Shown: positions 40,205 through 48,680 of the stretch, piece by piece
Layout of the letters: each line of letters begins with the position of its first letter
How positions within the stretch are numbered: the first letter of the stretch is position 1
Assembly: GCF_030499575.1 (NCBI RefSeq)
Contig: NZ_JASTLC010000001.1
Span: 4,364,001-4,428,000 of the forward strand
Direction: 5' to 3'
Length of the DNA stretch: 64,000 bases
Source: Streptomyces sp. DG2A-72
GTDB taxonomy: Bacteria > Actinomycetota > Actinomycetes > Streptomycetales > Streptomycetaceae
Translations under genes and position numbers: made by a program
Notes under the pieces: model-generated
Database searches by the model: none
What the model was told of the DNA's origin: nothing
What the model saw: the letters and a program-made list of their open reading frames with translations, nothing else

Positions 40205-42430
40205 ATGCTTGGATCAACCCACGGCACCCTTACCACCGACTCCCGCCGGGGCCGGGTCGTCGCCTGCGGCGAGCAGCCCGCCCCCGCCGTCCACGGCCGC
40301 CCGGCCGACGTGGACGACTACGACGTCAGCGGGCGTCCGCTGTATGCGGGCGTCCCCGATCTGGACCGGTTCTTCCGGCCCGAGTCCGTCGCCGTGATCG
40401 GCGCCTCGGACGGGGAGGGCCGGCCCAACACCGGTGTCACCCGGCAGCTGTTGTCCTGGGCCGAGCGGGTCGGCGCTCGGCTGTATCCGGTGCATCCCAC
40501 GCGGGACTCCGTCTTCGGCATCTCCTGTTTTCCTTCCGTCAGCGACCTGCCCGAGCAGGTCGATCTCGCCGTACTGCTGGTCGCCGACCCCCTTCCCGTG
40601 ATCGAGGAACTGGGCGAGGCCAAGGTGAAGTTCGCCGTCGTCTTCGCCTCCGGGTTCGCGGAGACGGGGGACGAGGGCGCCGTCGTGCAGGGGCAGCTGA
40701 CGGCTGCCGTGGAGCGGGCCGGTGTGCGGCTGCTCGGGCCGAACACCAACCTGAACGCCTTCGAGCGGTTCCGGGACGACCTGGACGGTCCCTCCATCGC
40801 CCTCATCACCCAGTCCGGGCATCAGGGCCGCCCCGTCTTCGCCCTCCAGGAACTCGGCATCCGGCTATCGCACTGGGCGCCCACCGGCAACGAGGCCGAT
40901 CTGGAGACCGCCGACTTCATCTCCTACTTCGCCGAGCAGCCCGACGTCGGTGCCATCGCCTGCTATATCGAGGGGCTGAAGGACGGCCGCTCCTTTCTGC
41001 TCGCCGCCGACCGGGCCGCACGGCGCCGGGTGCCGGTCGTCGCGGTCAAGGTGGGCCGCACCGAGACCGGCGCCCGCACGGCCGCCTCACACACCGGCAA
41101 GCTGACCGGCGCGGACGAGGTGGTGGACGCCGCGATGCGGCAGTTCGGGGTGATCCGGGTCGACGGGCTCGACGAACTCCAGGACACCGCCGCCCTGTTG
41201 GCCCGCGCCCGTCCGCCCCGCGCCGATGGAGTCGTCGTCTATTCGATCTCGGGCGGCACGGGCGCGCACGTGGCCGACCTGGCGAGCGAGGCGGGCCTGC
41301 GGCTGCCGGAGCTGTCGGAGGCCCGGCAGGCCGAGCTGCACCAGTGGATACCGGAGTACCTCAGCGTGGCCAACCCGGTCGACAACGGCGGGCATCCGGT
41401 CGGGGACTGGCGCGGACGGAAGATCATCGACTCGATCCTGGACGACCCGGAGGTCGGCGTGCTGATCTGCCCGGTCACCGGACCCTTCCCGCCGCTCAGC
41501 GACCGGCTCGTGCAGGATCTGGTGGACGCGGCCGAGCGGACCGACAAGCTGGTGTGCGTGGTGTGGGGGTCGCCGGTCGGCACCGAGCCGGCGTACCGCG
41601 ACGTACTGCTCGGCTCTTCGCGCGTGGCCACCTTCCGCACGGTCACCAACTGTCTCACCGCAGTCCGCGCCCACCTCGACCACCACCGGTTCGTCACCGG
41701 CTACCGCTCCCCCTTCGACGAGGCACCGCGCACGCCTTCGCCCTCCTTCCGCAAGGCGCAGGCACTGATGCGTCCAGGACAGCAGCTGAGCGAACACGCG
41801 GCGAAACAGCTGCTTCGCGCCTACGGAATCCGGGTGCCGCGCGAGCAGTTGGTGACCAGCGCGGCGGCGGCCGTGCGCGCGGCGGGCCTCGTCGGCTACC
41901 CGGTCGTGATGAAGGCGTCCGGCGCCCAGATCGCCCACAAGTCCGAGCTGGGTCTCGTCAAGATCGGACTGACCTCGGCCAGCCAAGTCCGGGACGCCTA
42001 CCGGGAGCTGACCGACATCGCCCGCTACGAGGACGTCTCGCTGGACGGAGTCCTCGTGTGCCAGATGGTCGAGCGGGGCGTCGAGATGGTCGTCGGCGTC
42101 ACCCACGACGAACTCTTCGGACCGACCGTGACCGTCGGGCTCGGCGGTGTCCTCGTCGAGGTGCTGCGGGACGCCGCCGTACGCGTGCCGCCCTTCGGTG
42201 AGGAGCAGGCGCGGGACATGCTCGGTGAACTGCGCGGGCGGGCCCTGCTGGACGGGGTCAGGGGGCGCCCCCCGTCCGACCTCGACGCGCTCGTCGAAGT
42301 CGTCCTGCGAGTGCAGCGCATGGCACTGGAACTCGGGGACGACCTCGCGGAACTGGACATCAATCCGCTGATGGTGCTGCCCAGCGGACAAGGCGCGGTG
42401 GCACTGGACGCGTTGGCGGTGTGTCGCTGA
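40205..42430 (+). CDS. ADP-forming acyl-CoA synthetase (acetate-CoA ligase family)
   Basis: A 741-residue single-chain NDP-forming acyl-CoA ligase. The CoA-binding Rossmann domain (FFRPESVAVIGASDGEGRPN) comes first, then the ligase domains with the phosphohistidine region, GRTETGARTAASHTGKLTGA. The C-terminal ATP-grasp domain has VVMKASGAQIAHKSELGLV and DINPLMVLP. The family makes or uses acyl-CoA with ADP/ATP interconversion. Two operators lie upstream, placing it in the regulon alongside two AMP-forming ligases. The ATG at 40205 has an AGGAG about 11 bases before. An enoyl-CoA hydratase follows one base after the stop codon. Confidence 0.88.
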   Translation: MLGSTHGTLTTDSRRGRVVACGEQPAPAVHGRPADVDDYDVSGRPLYAGVPDLDRFFRPESVAVIGASDGEGRPNTGVTRQLLSWAERVGARLYPVHPTRDSVFGISCFPSVSDLPEQVDLAVLLVADPLPVIEELGEAKVKFAVVFASGFAETGDEGAVVQGQLTAAVERAGVRLLGPNTNLNAFERFRDDLDGPSIALITQSGHQGRPVFALQELGIRLSHWAPTGNEADLETADFISYFAEQPDVGAIACYIEGLKDGRSFLLAADRAARRRVPVVAVKVGRTETGARTAASHTGKLTGADEVVDAAMRQFGVIRVDGLDELQDTAALLARARPPRADGVVVYSISGGTGAHVADLASEAGLRLPELSEARQAELHQWIPEYLSVANPVDNGGHPVGDWRGRKIIDSILDDPEVGVLICPVTGPFPPLSDRLVQDLVDAAERTDKLVCVVWGSPVGTEPAYRDVLLGSSRVATFRTVTNCLTAVRAHLDHHRFVTGYRSPFDEAPRTPSPSFRKAQALMRPGQQLSEHAAKQLLRAYGIRVPREQLVTSAAAAVRAAGLVGYPVVMKASGAQIAHKSELGLVKIGLTSASQVRDAYRELTDIARYEDVSLDGVLVCQMVERGVEMVVGVTHDELFGPTVTVGLGGVLVEVLRDAAVRVPPFGEEQARDMLGELRGRALLDGVRGRPPSDLDALVEVVLRVQRMALELGDDLAELDINPLMVLPSGQGAVALDALAVCR

Positions 42431-42431
42431 C

Positions 42432-43334
42432 ATGAACCCACCCAAGGAACTGAACCCGCCCAGTGAACTGAACCCGCCGAATGAACTGAACATGCCTGAT
42501 GAACCGAACATCCCCGATTCCCCCCGTGAGTCCGGAAATTCCGCTGAGTCATTGATACGGCACACCACTGACAATCACGTCCGCCGTATCACCCTCGACC
42601 GCCCCGAAGCTCTCAACGCCATCACCCCTGACCTGCGAGAACACCTGATCCAAATTCTCTCCGACGCCTCCTCCGACCCCGCCGTGAGAGCCGTCGTCCT
42701 CACCGGAACCGGTCGCGGCTTCTGCGCCGGGGCCGACCTGCGGGGCGGAGCGTCGGGCGCACGGGAGCGGGTCGCCGGTGACGTCGCCCGCACCCTCCGG
42801 CTCGGCGCTCAGCGGCTGATCAGCGCCGTCCTCGACTGCGAGAAGCCGGTGATCGCCGCCGTGAACGGCACGGCGGCCGGACTCGGTATGCATCTCGCCC
42901 TCGCCTGCGACCTCGTACTGGCCGCCGAATCCGCCAAGTTCATCGAGGTGTTCGTACGGCGTGGACTCGTGCCGGACGGCGGCGGCGCCTATCTCCTCCC
43001 CCGCCTCATCGGCCCCCAACGCGCCAAAGAGCTGATGTTCTTCGGCGACGCCCTCACCGCCGCGGACGCCGAACGCCTGGGCCTCGTCAACCGCGTCGTC
43101 CCGGACGCCGAGCTGGACAAAACAGCCCGCGAGTGGGCCGACCGCCTCGCCACCGGCCCGACCCGGGCGATCGCCTTGACCAAGCAGCTCGTCAACGCCT
43201 CGCTCGACACCGACCGCGCCACCGCGTTCGCCGCGGAGGCGGCCGCGCAGGAGATCAACATGACGACGGCGGACGCGAGGGAGGGTGTGGCGAGCTTCGT
43301 GGAGCGCAGGAGTCCGGAATACCGAGGGCGGTGA
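42432..43334 (+). CDS. Enoyl-CoA hydratase with repeated N-terminal extension
   Basis: A 300-residue crotonase-family protein. VRRITLDRPEALNAITPDLR, AVVLTGTGRGFCAGADLRGG, AVNGTAAGLGMHLALACDLV and VRRGLVPDGGGAYLLPRLIG include the oxyanion hole and the Glu/Asp region of hydratases. The first 30 residues (MNPPKELNPPSELNPPNELN) are four 6-residue repeats encoded by tandem 18-bp units and not found in the family. A later start (ATG near residue 20) would remove most of them. The ATG at 42432 sits one base after the ligase stop, so coupling favours this start. Confidence 0.87.
   Translation: MNPPKELNPPSELNPPNELNMPDEPNIPDSPRESGNSAESLIRHTTDNHVRRITLDRPEALNAITPDLREHLIQILSDASSDPAVRAVVLTGTGRGFCAGADLRGGASGARERVAGDVARTLRLGAQRLISAVLDCEKPVIAAVNGTAAGLGMHLALACDLVLAAESAKFIEVFVRRGLVPDGGGAYLLPRLIGPQRAKELMFFGDALTAADAERLGLVNRVVPDAELDKTAREWADRLATGPTRAIALTKQLVNASLDTDRATAFAAEAAAQEINMTTADAREGVASFVERRSPEYRGR
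42444..42515 (+). repeat. Four tandem 18-bp units at the start of the hydratase gene
   Basis: Units of the form A(A/G)(G/T)GAACTGAACCCGCC, the later two more diverged, start at 42444, 42462, 42480 and 42498. In frame they encode repeated ELNPP-like hexapeptides. Likely expanded by slippage. Confidence 0.7.
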
Positions 43335-43340
43335 GTGCCG

Positions 43341-44309
43341 TCAGTCCCGCTTCAGGATCCGCAGGTCACCCGCGTCCGGGTCGCCGAACAGGACGAACAG
43401 TTCGGGCTCGTGTGCCGTGCCGCCGATCGTCCAGTACGTCTGCTCCGCGCAGTCGTCATCGAGTCGTACGACGACCCCGTCGCGCTCCTGCGGACCCTGA
43501 CCGCCCCATCGGTCGTCGCGGCCCTCCGTGTCGAGCCACCAGGTACCCATGCCGTCGCACACCTCGAAGTCCTCGGCGGAATCCGCTCCGAACTCGGGCT
43601 CGGCAGGCAGGTCCGTGAGTTGGGCCCGGCCGCCCGGAAGCAGTTTCAGCGCCGCGCCGTCGTCGCCGCGCCAGAGTCCGGCGAGCTGCGCGGCGGACAG
43701 CTTCGGGGGCTCGTACTCCTCGATCAGTCCCGTGGCCGTGACCAGCAGCCCGCCCACGAGGGCCAGCCCGCACAGCCCGAAGCAGCCGAGGCCGCCACGC
43801 CACCAGACGCCCAGCGCTCCCCACCTCCGCTCGGTGGCCCGGGCGCGGCGGCGGGCGTACGCGACACCGAGTACAGGGAGTGTGCCGAGGGCCGCGAGCA
43901 CCAAGGCCGTCGCCGTGAACGGCCGACCCCACCAGGCCGCCGGCAGCATCGCCCAACAGGCACCGAGCAGCACGACGTACAGGAGGTGCCAGGCCCACCC
44001 GGGCCCGCGGAGCCGGCGAACCGACAGATGAGCCAGCAGCGCAGCCGGGGTGATCTGCGCAACCGTCTGGACCAGGCCCAGAATCGGCAGCACCAGCGGT
44101 GCGAAGAGGAGCGCGCACGCCAGGCCCAGGCCCAGGGCCGGGCCGCCGATACCGACGCCGTAGTCGTCCTCCACGGAGCCGCTGAACAGCGACAGCAGCC
44201 AGGCCGCCGGAAGCTGCGCCGCGCACACTCCGACGGCAACCGTCCGGTCGTCGTTCGTCCAGCTCAGCCGGGCTCTGCGGAAGCCCCGCCGGATCTTTCC
44301 CCACCCCAT
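43341..44309 (-). CDS. Membrane protein with C-terminal extracytoplasmic domain, function unknown
   Basis: About 322 residues from the ATG at 44309. Four or five hydrophobic helices (VAVGVCAAQLPAAWLLSLF, LGLACALLFAPLVLPILG, WHLLYVVLLGACWAMLPAAW and two more) are followed by a soluble domain, LSAAQLAGLWRGDDGAALKL to the end. That layout resembles the GxWxG…G lipocalin-like modules of Streptomyces envelope proteins. The start is uncertain; an ATG at 44360 would overlap operator 10. Not assigned to a pathway. Confidence 0.75.
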   Translation of the reverse strand: MGWGKIRRGFRRARLSWTNDDRTVAVGVCAAQLPAAWLLSLFSGSVEDDYGVGIGGPALGLGLACALLFAPLVLPILGLVQTVAQITPAALLAHLSVRRLRGPGWAWHLLYVVLLGACWAMLPAAWWGRPFTATALVLAALGTLPVLGVAYARRRARATERRWGALGVWWRGGLGCFGLCGLALVGGLLVTATGLIEEYEPPKLSAAQLAGLWRGDDGAALKLLPGGRAQLTDLPAEPEFGADSAEDFEVCDGMGTWWLDTEGRDDRWGGQGPQERDGVVVRLDDDCAEQTYWTIGGTAHEPELFVLFGDPDAGDLRILKRD

Positions 44310-44358
44310 GGCCCGGAGCGTACGCCGCAGCCTCGGACGGTTCCCCGCACCCCTTCCC

Positions 44359-44377
44359 ATCTGACACCCCGTCAGCT
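44359..44377. promoter_or_regulatory. Regulon operator copy 10
   Basis: ATCTGACACCCCGTCAGCT ends 3 bp before the flavin reductase ATG, so a bound repressor would cover the translation and probably the transcription start. Confidence 0.7.
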
Positions 44378-44380
44378 TCA

Positions 44381-44986
44381 ATGGATGGCGTGATGGGACA
44401 CGCAGGAATGGCGGCAGCAGCCGTCCGTTATCTCAGGTCCGGGCCCGCCCGCCCCGTAGAGGCGCTGCCGCGCCCGGAGTTGCGGTGTGTGGGCGAGGAC
44501 GAGCGGGCGCCGGTCGACCAGGCCGAGTTCCGGCGGGTGCTCGGGAACTTCGCGACGGGCGTGGCCGTTGTCACCTCACCAGCCACCGATGGCGAATCCG
44601 GCCCCGCCGGCTTCGCCTGCCAGTCCTTCTCGTCCCTCTCCCTCGACCCACCCCTCGTCGCCTTCATGGTCGGCCGTACGTCGACGACCTGGCCCTGCAT
44701 CGCCCGCGCGGGCGCCTTCTGCGTGAACGTGCTCGCCGCCGACCAGGGCGCGTTGTGCCGCGGCTTCGCGGTGAGCGGCGGCGACAAGTTCGCGGGTGTC
44801 GCCCACGACGCGGCTCCGGTGTCCGGGTCGCCGCGTCTCGCGGGCGCGCTCGCGTGGATCGACTGCACCATCCATGCCGTCCACACCGGCGGCGACCACC
44901 TCATTGTGGTGGGCCGGGTGGACGACCTCGGCACCGCCGACACCCCTGAGGCACCCCTGCTGTTCCACCGGGGCCGGTTCCTCTAA
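44381..44986 (+). CDS. Flavin reductase (HsaB/HpaC-like)
   Basis: A 201-residue flavin reductase of the two-component monooxygenase type. FRRVLGNFATGVAVVTS, FACQSFSSLSLDPPLVAFMV and GAFCVNVLAADQGALCRGFA are the FMN-binding split-barrel motifs, and GGDHLIVVGRVDDLG the substrate strand. Such proteins supply reduced flavin to a partner oxygenase, as HsaB does in steroid ring degradation. No HsaA-like oxygenase is in the window; a luciferase-like gene could be the partner. An operator lies almost on the start. ATG 44381 is used, without a clear ribosome site. Confidence 0.87.
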   Translation: MDGVMGHAGMAAAAVRYLRSGPARPVEALPRPELRCVGEDERAPVDQAEFRRVLGNFATGVAVVTSPATDGESGPAGFACQSFSSLSLDPPLVAFMVGRTSTTWPCIARAGAFCVNVLAADQGALCRGFAVSGGDKFAGVAHDAAPVSGSPRLAGALAWIDCTIHAVHTGGDHLIVVGRVDDLGTADTPEAPLLFHRGRFL

Positions 44987-46290
44987 GCGGCCACCGGCCC
45001 GTCGGCGGTCGGCTGCCGCCGGATCACCAGCGCCATCAGCGCCGCCGCAGCGCACAGCGCGCCCGACGCGTACCAGACCATGTCGTACGAACCGGAGACA
45101 TCGCGTACGACGCCGCCGATGAAGGCCACCAGGGCAGCGCCGACCTGGTGGGAGGCGAGGACCCAGCCGAAGACGATCGCGCTGTCGTCGCCGTACTGCT
45201 CGCGGCACAGGGCCACGGTGGGCGGGACGGTGGCGACCCAGTCGAGGCCGTAGAAGACGATGAAGAAGATCATCGGCGGATGGACGCTGGGCGCCAGCAG
45301 CATCGGCAGGAACAGCAGCGAGATGCCGCGCAGCGCGTAGTAGACGGCGAGCAGCCGGCGTGGTTCGTAGCGGTCGGTGAACCAGCCGGAGGCGATGGTG
45401 CCGACCACGTCGAACACGCCGATGACCGCGAGCAACGAGGCCGCCGCCGTAATGGGCATGCCGTGGTCGTGGGAGGCCGGCACGAAGTGGGTCTGGATCA
45501 GGCCGTTGGTGGAGGCGCCGCAGATCGCGAAGGTGCCGGCGAGCAGCCAGAAGGGGCCGGTGCGGGCCGCTTTGAAGAGGACGGTCACGGCACGGCGCGC
45601 GGCGCCCGGCACCGGCTCCGGCTTCGGTACGAACTCCTTCGCGCCGTACGGATTCAGGCCCACGTCGGCCGGGTGGTCGCGCAGCAGCAGCCATACGAAG
45701 GGGACGACCGCGAGGGCCGCGAGGGCGACCGTGACGGCGGCCGGGCGCCAGTGGCCCGCCTCGACCATCAGGGACAGCACGGGCAGGAAGATCAGCTGGC
45801 CGGAGGCCGAGGCGGCGGTGAGGATGCCGGTGACCAGGCCGCGCCGCTCGGTGAACCAGCGGTTGGTGACCGTTGCGGCGAAGGCCAGCGCCATCGAACC
45901 GGTGCCCAGGCCCACCAACAGGCCCCAGCACAGCAGCAGTTGCCAGGCGGCCGTCATCCACACCGTCAGACCCGAGCCGATCGCGATCACGGTGAGCGCC
46001 GCCGCGACCACGCGCCGGATGCCGAAGCGGTCCATCAGGGCGGCGGCGAAGGGTGCGGTCAGTCCGTACAGGGCGAGGTTGATGGAGACGGCGGCGGCGA
46101 TCGTGCTGCGTGACCAGCCGAACTCCTGGTGCAGCGGGTCGATGAGCAGCCCCGGCAGGGAGCGGAAGGCGGCGGCGCCGAGGATCGTCACGAAGGCGAC
46201 GGCAACGACGAACCAGGCGCGATGGATGCGGGTACGGCGTGGCTTCTGCGGGGTCCGGTCGACGGCGGTGGCTTCGGTTGTCTGCGTCAC
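44983..46290 (-). CDS. MFS transporter
   Basis: A 435-residue major facilitator with twelve hydrophobic helices. The loop-2 motif DRFGIRRVVAAALTVIAIG and its second-half equivalent DRYEPRRLLAVYYAL are present. It resembles the monocarboxylate/oxalate-formate-antiporter branch (FRSLPGLLIDPLHQEFGWSR). It converges with the flavin reductase (4-bp overlap) and is divergent from the GlxA-type regulator, which is its likely controller. Substrate unknown. Confidence 0.88.
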   Translation of the reverse strand: MTQTTEATAVDRTPQKPRRTRIHRAWFVVAVAFVTILGAAAFRSLPGLLIDPLHQEFGWSRSTIAAAVSINLALYGLTAPFAAALMDRFGIRRVVAAALTVIAIGSGLTVWMTAAWQLLLCWGLLVGLGTGSMALAFAATVTNRWFTERRGLVTGILTAASASGQLIFLPVLSLMVEAGHWRPAAVTVALAALAVVPFVWLLLRDHPADVGLNPYGAKEFVPKPEPVPGAARRAVTVLFKAARTGPFWLLAGTFAICGASTNGLIQTHFVPASHDHGMPITAAASLLAVIGVFDVVGTIASGWFTDRYEPRRLLAVYYALRGISLLFLPMLLAPSVHPPMIFFIVFYGLDWVATVPPTVALCREQYGDDSAIVFGWVLASHQVGAALVAFIGGVVRDVSGSYDMVWYASGALCAAAALMALVIRRQPTADGPVAA

Positions 46291-46361
46291 GACAACGAGC
46301 TTCGGGCCTGCGCGCCCACAGATCCATTGGCCCGAAGGACAGCATTCGTTAGGATCGGGCC

Positions 46362-47426
46362 ATGAGCATGAGTCGGAGTGCCGTGAGCGTGAGTGAGCCG
46401 GAACGCCATGAGCGTGAGTCGGAGTTCCGCCCGCACCGCGTCGTCGTCCTCGCCCTCGACGGGCTGCTCCCGTTCGAGCTGGGCATCCCGCACCGGATCT
46501 TCGGGCGCCCCAAGGACGCCGAGGGGCGGCATCTGTACGAGGTCGTCACCTGCTCGGTCCGGCCGCCGGGCCCGGTCCAGACCGACGCCGACTTCTCCAT
46601 CCGCGTCGCACACGGTCCGGAGGCGCTGGCCACCGCCGACACCGTGATCGTCCCGGCGTCGTACGAGCTCGGCCCGGTCTTCGAAGAGGGCGTGCTGACC
46701 GACGAGCTGGCCGCCGCGCTCGCCCGGATCCGCCCCGGCACCCGGGTGGCCTCCATCTGCACCGGCGTCTACGTCCTCGCCGCCGCGGGCCTGCTCGACG
46801 GCCGCCCGGCCACCACGCACTGGTCCGACGCCGAGCGCTTCCAGCGGCTGTTCCCGAGGATCAAGGTCGACGCGGACGTGCTGTTCATCGACGAGGGCGA
46901 TGTGCTGACCTCGGCGGGCGTCGCCGCCGGGATCGACCTGTGTCTGCACATGGTCCGCCGCGACCACGGCACGGCGATCGCCAACGACGTGGCCCGCCGC
47001 ACGGTCGTACCGCCCCACCGCGACGGCGGCCAGGCGCAGTACATCCACCGCCCGGTCCCCGACCCGCAGCAGGCGACCACGACCACCGCCCGTGCCTGGG
47101 CCCTGGGCCGCCTCCACGAGCCGATCCAGCTGCGCAACATGGCGGAGCAGGAGGCCATGTCCGTACGGACCTTCACGCGCCGCTTCCGCGAGGAGGTCGG
47201 CGTCAGCCCCGGCCAATGGCTCACCCAGCAGCGAGTGGAACGCGCCCGCCACCTCCTGGAGTCCACCGATCTCTCCGTCGACCAGGTCGCCAGGGACGCC
47301 GGCTTCGGCACGGCCCAGTCGATGCGGCAGCACCTACAGGCGGCGCTCGGCGTCACACCCACCAGCTATCGGCGCACCTTCCGCGCCGGGAGCAACGCCG
47401 ACGTCCAGGTCCCCAGCGGCACTTGA
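46362..47426 (+). CDS. GlxA-family regulator (DJ-1/PfpI + AraC HTH)
   Basis: A 354-residue two-domain regulator. The N-terminal DJ-1/PfpI domain (RVVVLALDGLLPFELGIP, ICTGVYVLAAAGLLDGRPAT with the Cys elbow, TSAGVAAGIDLCLHMV) precedes a C-terminal AraC domain (MSVRTFTRRFREEVGVSPGQ, DQVARDAGFGTAQSMRQHLQ). A TAGGAT -10-like box at 46350 would start transcription at or near the ATG at 46362, suggesting a leaderless message. It is divergent from the MFS gene and overlaps the next MFS gene's 3' end by 93 bp. Confidence 0.88.
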   Translation: MSMSRSAVSVSEPERHERESEFRPHRVVVLALDGLLPFELGIPHRIFGRPKDAEGRHLYEVVTCSVRPPGPVQTDADFSIRVAHGPEALATADTVIVPASYELGPVFEEGVLTDELAAALARIRPGTRVASICTGVYVLAAAGLLDGRPATTHWSDAERFQRLFPRIKVDADVLFIDEGDVLTSAGVAAGIDLCLHMVRRDHGTAIANDVARRTVVPPHRDGGQAQYIHRPVPDPQQATTTTARAWALGRLHEPIQLRNMAEQEAMSVRTFTRRFREEVGVSPGQWLTQQRVERARHLLESTDLSVDQVARDAGFGTAQSMRQHLQAALGVTPTSYRRTFRAGSNADVQVPSGT

Positions 47427-48587
47427 GCCGTCCCGACGGGCCTCTCCCCACCAGCCGAGCGCCGTCAGCAGCAGGGTCAGCACCACACCGGCCAGCATGG
47501 CCGTGGACGGCGCCACCACCTGGAGCAGGCCGCCGGCGAGGGAACCCGTCGCCGCGTAGCCCGCGCCCGCGGCGGCGTACATCACGGAGTAGCCGGCCGC
47601 CAGGGCGCCCGGCGGCATGGCCTCGCGCAGGGACAGGTTGCGGGTGATGAGCGCGCCCGACTGGAGCGTGCCCGCCAGGGTGAGGGCGATCGCGATGCCG
47701 GCCGCGCCCGGTATCAGCGCGGTGAGGCTCACGAAGGCCGACATGCCGCACATCAGCACCACACTCCGCGTACGAAGCCGCCCCGGCCACGATCGCAGGC
47801 CGTACAGGAACGCCCCGACCCCCGCCCCCACCGCGAGTCCCGCCAGCATCGGGCCGGACCAGCCCACGCCGATGCCGCGCTGCTCCAGCAGGGCGGGCAG
47901 GGTGAGTTCGGCCAGGCCGAGCAGGGTGAGACTGGCCGCGCCCGTGACGTACACCGGCCAGGCGCGTATCAGCACGCGGAGCATCCCCCGGCCTGCCTCC
48001 CCGTCCTGATCCCCCTTGTCCCAACCCGCCGGCAGCAGCCAGTGGCCCGCTATCGACGACGCCATCAGGGCGGCCCCGAGGAGCAGCGGCACCCGAGGCG
48101 CCACCCCTAAGGCGAGGCCGGCCACCGCGACCGGGGAGACGGCCCACACACCGGACATCAGCATCGACTCGGCCGACAGCGCCTGCGTCACGGCGCGCTC
48201 CGGGACCAGCGAGGTCAGCAGCGCACGCTGCCCGCCCGCGGCAGCCGCCGGAGCGGCACCGGCCAGGAACGCGAACGCCCCCAGCACGACAGGATGTGCA
48301 CCGGCCAGCACCCCGAGCCCCGCGAACCCCACCGCCCCGCCCGCGAGCCCCACGGCCAGATGTCGCCGGCCGCGCGCCGGATCCAGCCGCATCCCGAGGA
48401 CCGGCGCCCCGATGATCTCGCCGATCACATACGCCGCCGCGAGCGCCGCACCCAGCGTGTAGCCGCCGGGCCGCTCCCGCACCAGGAACACCAGCGCCAA
48501 CGGCGCCATGGCGACCGGCATGCGGGAGCCGACGGCGGTGCAGGCCCAGATCAGGACCTGCTTGGAGGCGACATCTCGGTAGGTCAT
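47334..48587 (-). CDS. MFS transporter (DUF-type drug/metabolite)
   Basis: A 417-residue polytopic protein with about twelve helices (VFLVRERPGGYTLGAALAAA, GRRHLAVGLAGGAVGFAGLG, AELTLPALLEQRGIGVGWSG, YSVMYAAAGAGYAATGSLAG). The last 31 codons lie antisense to the end of the GlxA-type gene and encode a soluble tail unlike the membrane core, so the 3' end probably ran into the neighbour. No operator copy lies upstream. Confidence 0.85.
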   Translation of the reverse strand: MTYRDVASKQVLIWACTAVGSRMPVAMAPLALVFLVRERPGGYTLGAALAAAYVIGEIIGAPVLGMRLDPARGRRHLAVGLAGGAVGFAGLGVLAGAHPVVLGAFAFLAGAAPAAAAGGQRALLTSLVPERAVTQALSAESMLMSGVWAVSPVAVAGLALGVAPRVPLLLGAALMASSIAGHWLLPAGWDKGDQDGEAGRGMLRVLIRAWPVYVTGAASLTLLGLAELTLPALLEQRGIGVGWSGPMLAGLAVGAGVGAFLYGLRSWPGRLRTRSVVLMCGMSAFVSLTALIPGAAGIAIALTLAGTLQSGALITRNLSLREAMPPGALAAGYSVMYAAAGAGYAATGSLAGGLLQVVAPSTAMLAGVVLTLLLTALGWWGEARRDGSSAAGDLDVGVAPGAEGAPIAGGCDAERRL

Positions 48588-48680
48588 GAGATGAAGGTAG
48601 GCGGCGGCACTGACAACGCGGCAGCCGATTTCCGGGCCTGTGGAAAACTCCGCCAGGACACCGGCCGAGCACCGAGTAAT

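Noticed and set aside
44381..46345. 589-codon minus-strand frame overlapping flavin reductase and MFS genes
   Set aside because: Shadow frame, Arg/His-rich; both real genes have full family motifs.
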